DNA from: Paenibacillus oceani
GTDB taxonomy: Bacteria; Bacillota; Bacilli; Paenibacillales; NBRC-103111
DNA length: 64,000 bases
Direction: 5' to 3'
Assembly (NCBI RefSeq): GCF_014705615.1
Contig: NZ_JACXJA010000003.1
Span: forward strand, 1 to 64,000
Below the pieces are notes generated by a model that saw only the letters and a list, made by a program, of their open reading frames with translations, was not told the DNA's origin and did no database searches. The translations under genes and the position numbers were made by a program. This document shows, piece after piece, positions 61,696 through 64,000 of this stretch. Position 1 is the first letter of the stretch. Each line of letters opens with the position of its first letter.

Positions 61696-62739
61696 ATGAC
61701 CGACCGACAGCCTTGCAATCCGTCGGCCTCCGGTTCCGCCGGAGAGCTGCTCCGCTTGTTGTCCGGCTTGCCGGAAAAGAAAGACAGGCGGGTCGTACTA
61801 GGCCAGTATATCACCCGGAACAGCCATAATTCGAATCCTTACGACCCGGCCCAGGCATGGGAGCGCTATTACCAGGACGTATACCGCCAGTCGGGCGAAT
61901 ACCCGGGCTTGGCCGGCTTCGACTTCAGCGGCCGCAGCGTGGACGGCGCCGGAGCGGACAGCGGTCCCTCCGATTCGAATTGGCGCGAATATGCCGAATA
62001 CCACCATGAGCAGGGCGGTTTGCTCAGATTTATGTGGCATGCGAGCAATCCATGGACGCTGGAGACGTCATGGTCGCAAATCCCGCAGGGGGGCGGGCTG
62101 GAACAGCTGATTACCCCGGGAAGCGAGGCTTATGACAGGTGGAACGGCTGGCTGGGCCGGCTTGCGGATCAACTCGAGACTTACGCGAAGAAAGACATTC
62201 CTATCATCTGGGGGCCTCTGCATGAAATGAACGGCAGATGGTTCTGGTGGGGGACCGGCGCGACCGACCAGTTCCGGGAAGTATGGCGGCACATGTACCG
62301 CTATTTTACGGAGACGAGGGGTCTGCACAATTTGCTTTGGATGTTTTGCCCGGATGCGAAGGCTTCGTGCGAGCGGGCGGTCGAGCAATATCCCGGGGGG
62401 AGCTGCGTCGATATCATTGCGCCTGATCTATATTACGTATCCGCCGATAGTGGGGCGAGCCCGGCGTTGTACGACGAGTTTTCCGATCCGAAATACGGCA
62501 AAATTCTGGGGTGGGGGGAAATCGGCGTCAATACGGAAGAGCGGATCGATAACCGGAAATTTATCGAGGAGATCCGCAGCAGATTCCCGCTCGTGACGAC
62601 GTATATGCAGTGGGGGGACGTATTTTCGGCGGGTACGATCAAAACGTTCGCGCTGCCCTCCAACGATTATATGACGGAGCTGATGCGGGACGATTGGATG
62701 CTTCCAAGAGGCGAGCTGGCGAAGCTGAAGAACAAATGA
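61696..62739 (+). CDS. GH26 glycoside hydrolase (beta-mannanase-like), no signal peptide
   Basis: A 347-residue TIM-barrel enzyme with both GH26 catalytic glutamates: acid/base E177 in IWGPLHEMNGRWFWWG and nucleophile E275 in LGWGEIGVNT. The family cleaves beta-mannans or related chains. The absence of a signal peptide points to action on imported oligosaccharides in the cytosol. AGAAGGAGG precedes the ATG, and the gene follows the dehydratase by 24 bases and precedes SBP 7. Confidence 0.88.
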   Translation: MTDRQPCNPSASGSAGELLRLLSGLPEKKDRRVVLGQYITRNSHNSNPYDPAQAWERYYQDVYRQSGEYPGLAGFDFSGRSVDGAGADSGPSDSNWREYAEYHHEQGGLLRFMWHASNPWTLETSWSQIPQGGGLEQLITPGSEAYDRWNGWLGRLADQLETYAKKDIPIIWGPLHEMNGRWFWWGTGATDQFREVWRHMYRYFTETRGLHNLLWMFCPDAKASCERAVEQYPGGSCVDIIAPDLYYVSADSGASPALYDEFSDPKYGKILGWGEIGVNTEERIDNRKFIEEIRSRFPLVTTYMQWGDVFSAGTIKTFALPSNDYMTELMRDDWMLPRGELAKLKNK

Positions 62740-62800
62740 GCAAATGAATTCAGCTGTATAGCTTAACGAACCATATCGAATAATCGGGGGGATGTAAGAA

Positions 62801-64000
62801 ATGTTCCACAATTCGAACAGAAACAAAGTGATCGCCGGAATCGGAGCGCTCGCGCTGCTCGGTACAGCTTGCGGAGGCGGGCAGCCGAAGGAGCCGGCCG
62901 CCGCTTCGGAAAAGCCGGTCACACCGGTCGAGCTCGTCATTTATTCGGAGAGCGGCTGGTCGCAGGAGGAGTTCAATGACCGGTTCGGCGATTCGATCCG
63001 CAAGAAGTTTCCGCAGCATACGTTCAAATATATTCAGAAGACGGGTACGGGCACGCTGCTCGCCGATCTCGTCGCATCGGGACAGAAGATCGATATATAC
63101 TGGGATTCGGTGTCCAAAATCGTATCCAACCTCAAAGATATGCGGCTGGAATATGACATGACCGAGCTGATCAAAAAACGGCAAATCAATCTGAATCAGC
63201 TCGAGCCGTCCGTTGTTAACTTCGGCAGGGAGATGTCCGACGAGAAAATGTATGCGCTTCCGGTCGTCATCAACACCCAGGCATTGTATTACAACAAAGA
63301 TATTTTCGACAAGTTTGGGGTTCCTTATCTGAAGGACGGCATGACGTGGGATGAGGTGCTGGACGTTGCCAAGAAGCTGACCCGGAAAGACGAAGCGAAC
63401 GAATATTGGGGTGTCGGCTTGTACATCGACCAATATTTGCCGCTGAATCCGTTCTCCTTGCCGTATGTCGATCCGAAGACGGAGAAAGCGACGATCCAGA
63501 ACGAAAACTGGAGGCCTGTGTACGACGTCCTGACGAAGATTTACCAGACTACGTCCAATAAAATGATGTCGCCGAACGTTTTCGCGACCAAAAAGAACGT
63601 AGCGATTACCGTCGCGCTGGGCAATTTCTTCCTGTCCCAGCCGATGGCCGACGTCAACTGGGATATCGTCTCGTTTCCGAAATACAAGGAAGCGCCGCAG
63701 CTCGGGCCGCAAACGCTGCCGACTTATTTCGGCATTACTTCCACAAGCGAGCACAAGGAGCTGGCGATGGACGTCATCCAGCATCTGATCAGCGCGGAGA
63801 AGCAGACCGAGCTGTCCCGCAAAGGAATCATCCCGGTGCTGACCGACGAAAACGTCAAGAAGCAATTCGGCCAGGATAGTCCGCACAAAAATAAAAACTT
63901 GCAGACGATCGTGAACCAGAAGTATTCGCCGATCGCACCGAAAACGAAATACGACGCCAATGCGATGAAAATTTATATCAAATACGACGTCGATCTGGCG
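62801..64000 (+). CDS. Extracellular solute-binding lipoprotein (SBP 7), cut by the right edge
   Basis: At least 400 residues with lipobox GTAC (Cys24). The hinge motif reads YYNKDIFDKFGVPYLKDGMTWDE. The opening block TPVELVIYSESGWSQEEFN resembles SBP 1, 5 and 6. GGGGGGATG lies upstream of the ATG at 62801. It is last among the visible genes of the sugar-acid operon; permease genes could lie beyond the edge, which the window cannot show. Confidence 0.92.
   Translation, partial: MFHNSNRNKVIAGIGALALLGTACGGGQPKEPAAASEKPVTPVELVIYSESGWSQEEFNDRFGDSIRKKFPQHTFKYIQKTGTGTLLADLVASGQKIDIYWDSVSKIVSNLKDMRLEYDMTELIKKRQINLNQLEPSVVNFGREMSDEKMYALPVVINTQALYYNKDIFDKFGVPYLKDGMTWDEVLDVAKKLTRKDEANEYWGVGLYIDQYLPLNPFSLPYVDPKTEKATIQNENWRPVYDVLTKIYQTTSNKMMSPNVFATKKNVAITVALGNFFLSQPMADVNWDIVSFPKYKEAPQLGPQTLPTYFGITSTSEHKELAMDVIQHLISAEKQTELSRKGIIPVLTDENVKKQFGQDSPHKNKNLQTIVNQKYSPIAPKTKYDANAMKIYIKYDVDLA

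Overview
The window looks like a chromosomal segment from a soil or plant-associated member of the Paenibacillaceae (Paenibacillus or Cohnella-like). The reasons are strong AGGAGG-type ribosome sites, moderately high GC, many family-1 extracellular solute-binding lipoproteins, many AraC regulators with N-terminal cupin domains, and CcpA-type cre sites. No tRNA, rRNA, CRISPR array or complete mobile element is visible. A transposase tail lies at the left edge.

Layout. 1-2.8 kb: transposase remnant, then about 1.3 kb of gene-free DNA full of tandem repeats, then an AraC gene. 2.8-6.7 kb: a solute-binding protein (SBP) and a one-carbon/purine operon folD-fchA-purN behind a clear ZTP riboswitch with its own promoter and terminator. 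7.0-12.3 kb: a BNR sialidase-like protein, a TIM-barrel isomerase/epimerase, an SBP and an M55 zinc D-aminopeptidase, facing an AraC gene. 12.4-21.3 kb: two SBPs in tandem and a Tat-exported beta-helix protein, a HAD hydrolase, an AraC gene divergent from a second Tat beta-helix protein. 21.3-27.2 kb: a decaying block (AraC/DegT deletion fusion, frameshifted SBP, frameshifted beta-helix gene, broken ParB-like gene) that still holds an intact sialate-O-acetylesterase-like and a ceramidase-like gene. 27.2-35.4 kb: GNAT, APH-type kinase, Gfo/Idh/MocA oxidoreductase, a bacteriocin-type DUF1430/ABC exporter with its own two-component system, and tmrB. 35.7-42.6 kb: AraC, SBP, GH78 alpha-L-rhamnosidase and a third Tat beta-helix protein. 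42.7-46.5 kb: a bacitracin-resistance-like block (uppP, ABC-2 permease, two-component system) whose ATPase and response regulator are broken. 46.9-57.9 kb: a secreted TIM-barrel protein, fucI-araB under paired palindromic operators, a second sialidase-like protein, a diguanylate cyclase, thyA and an aldo/keto reductase. 58.1-64 kb: AraC divergent from a sugar-acid operon (SDR, RraA-like, glucarate-dehydratase-like enolase, GH26, SBP running off the right edge).

How it works together. The recurring module is an SBP lipoprotein, an AraC regulator and carbohydrate enzymes or Tat-secreted beta-helix proteins, often with a cre site. The seven SBPs are recognisable paralogues, yet no permease or ATPase for a sugar importer is encoded anywhere in the 64 kb. 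The likely picture (inference) is a plant-polysaccharide scavenging island in which many binding proteins either share permeases encoded elsewhere or act in sensing. Several genes in 21-27 kb and 44-47 kb are broken by single-base frameshifts or by real deletions, so parts of the island are decaying.
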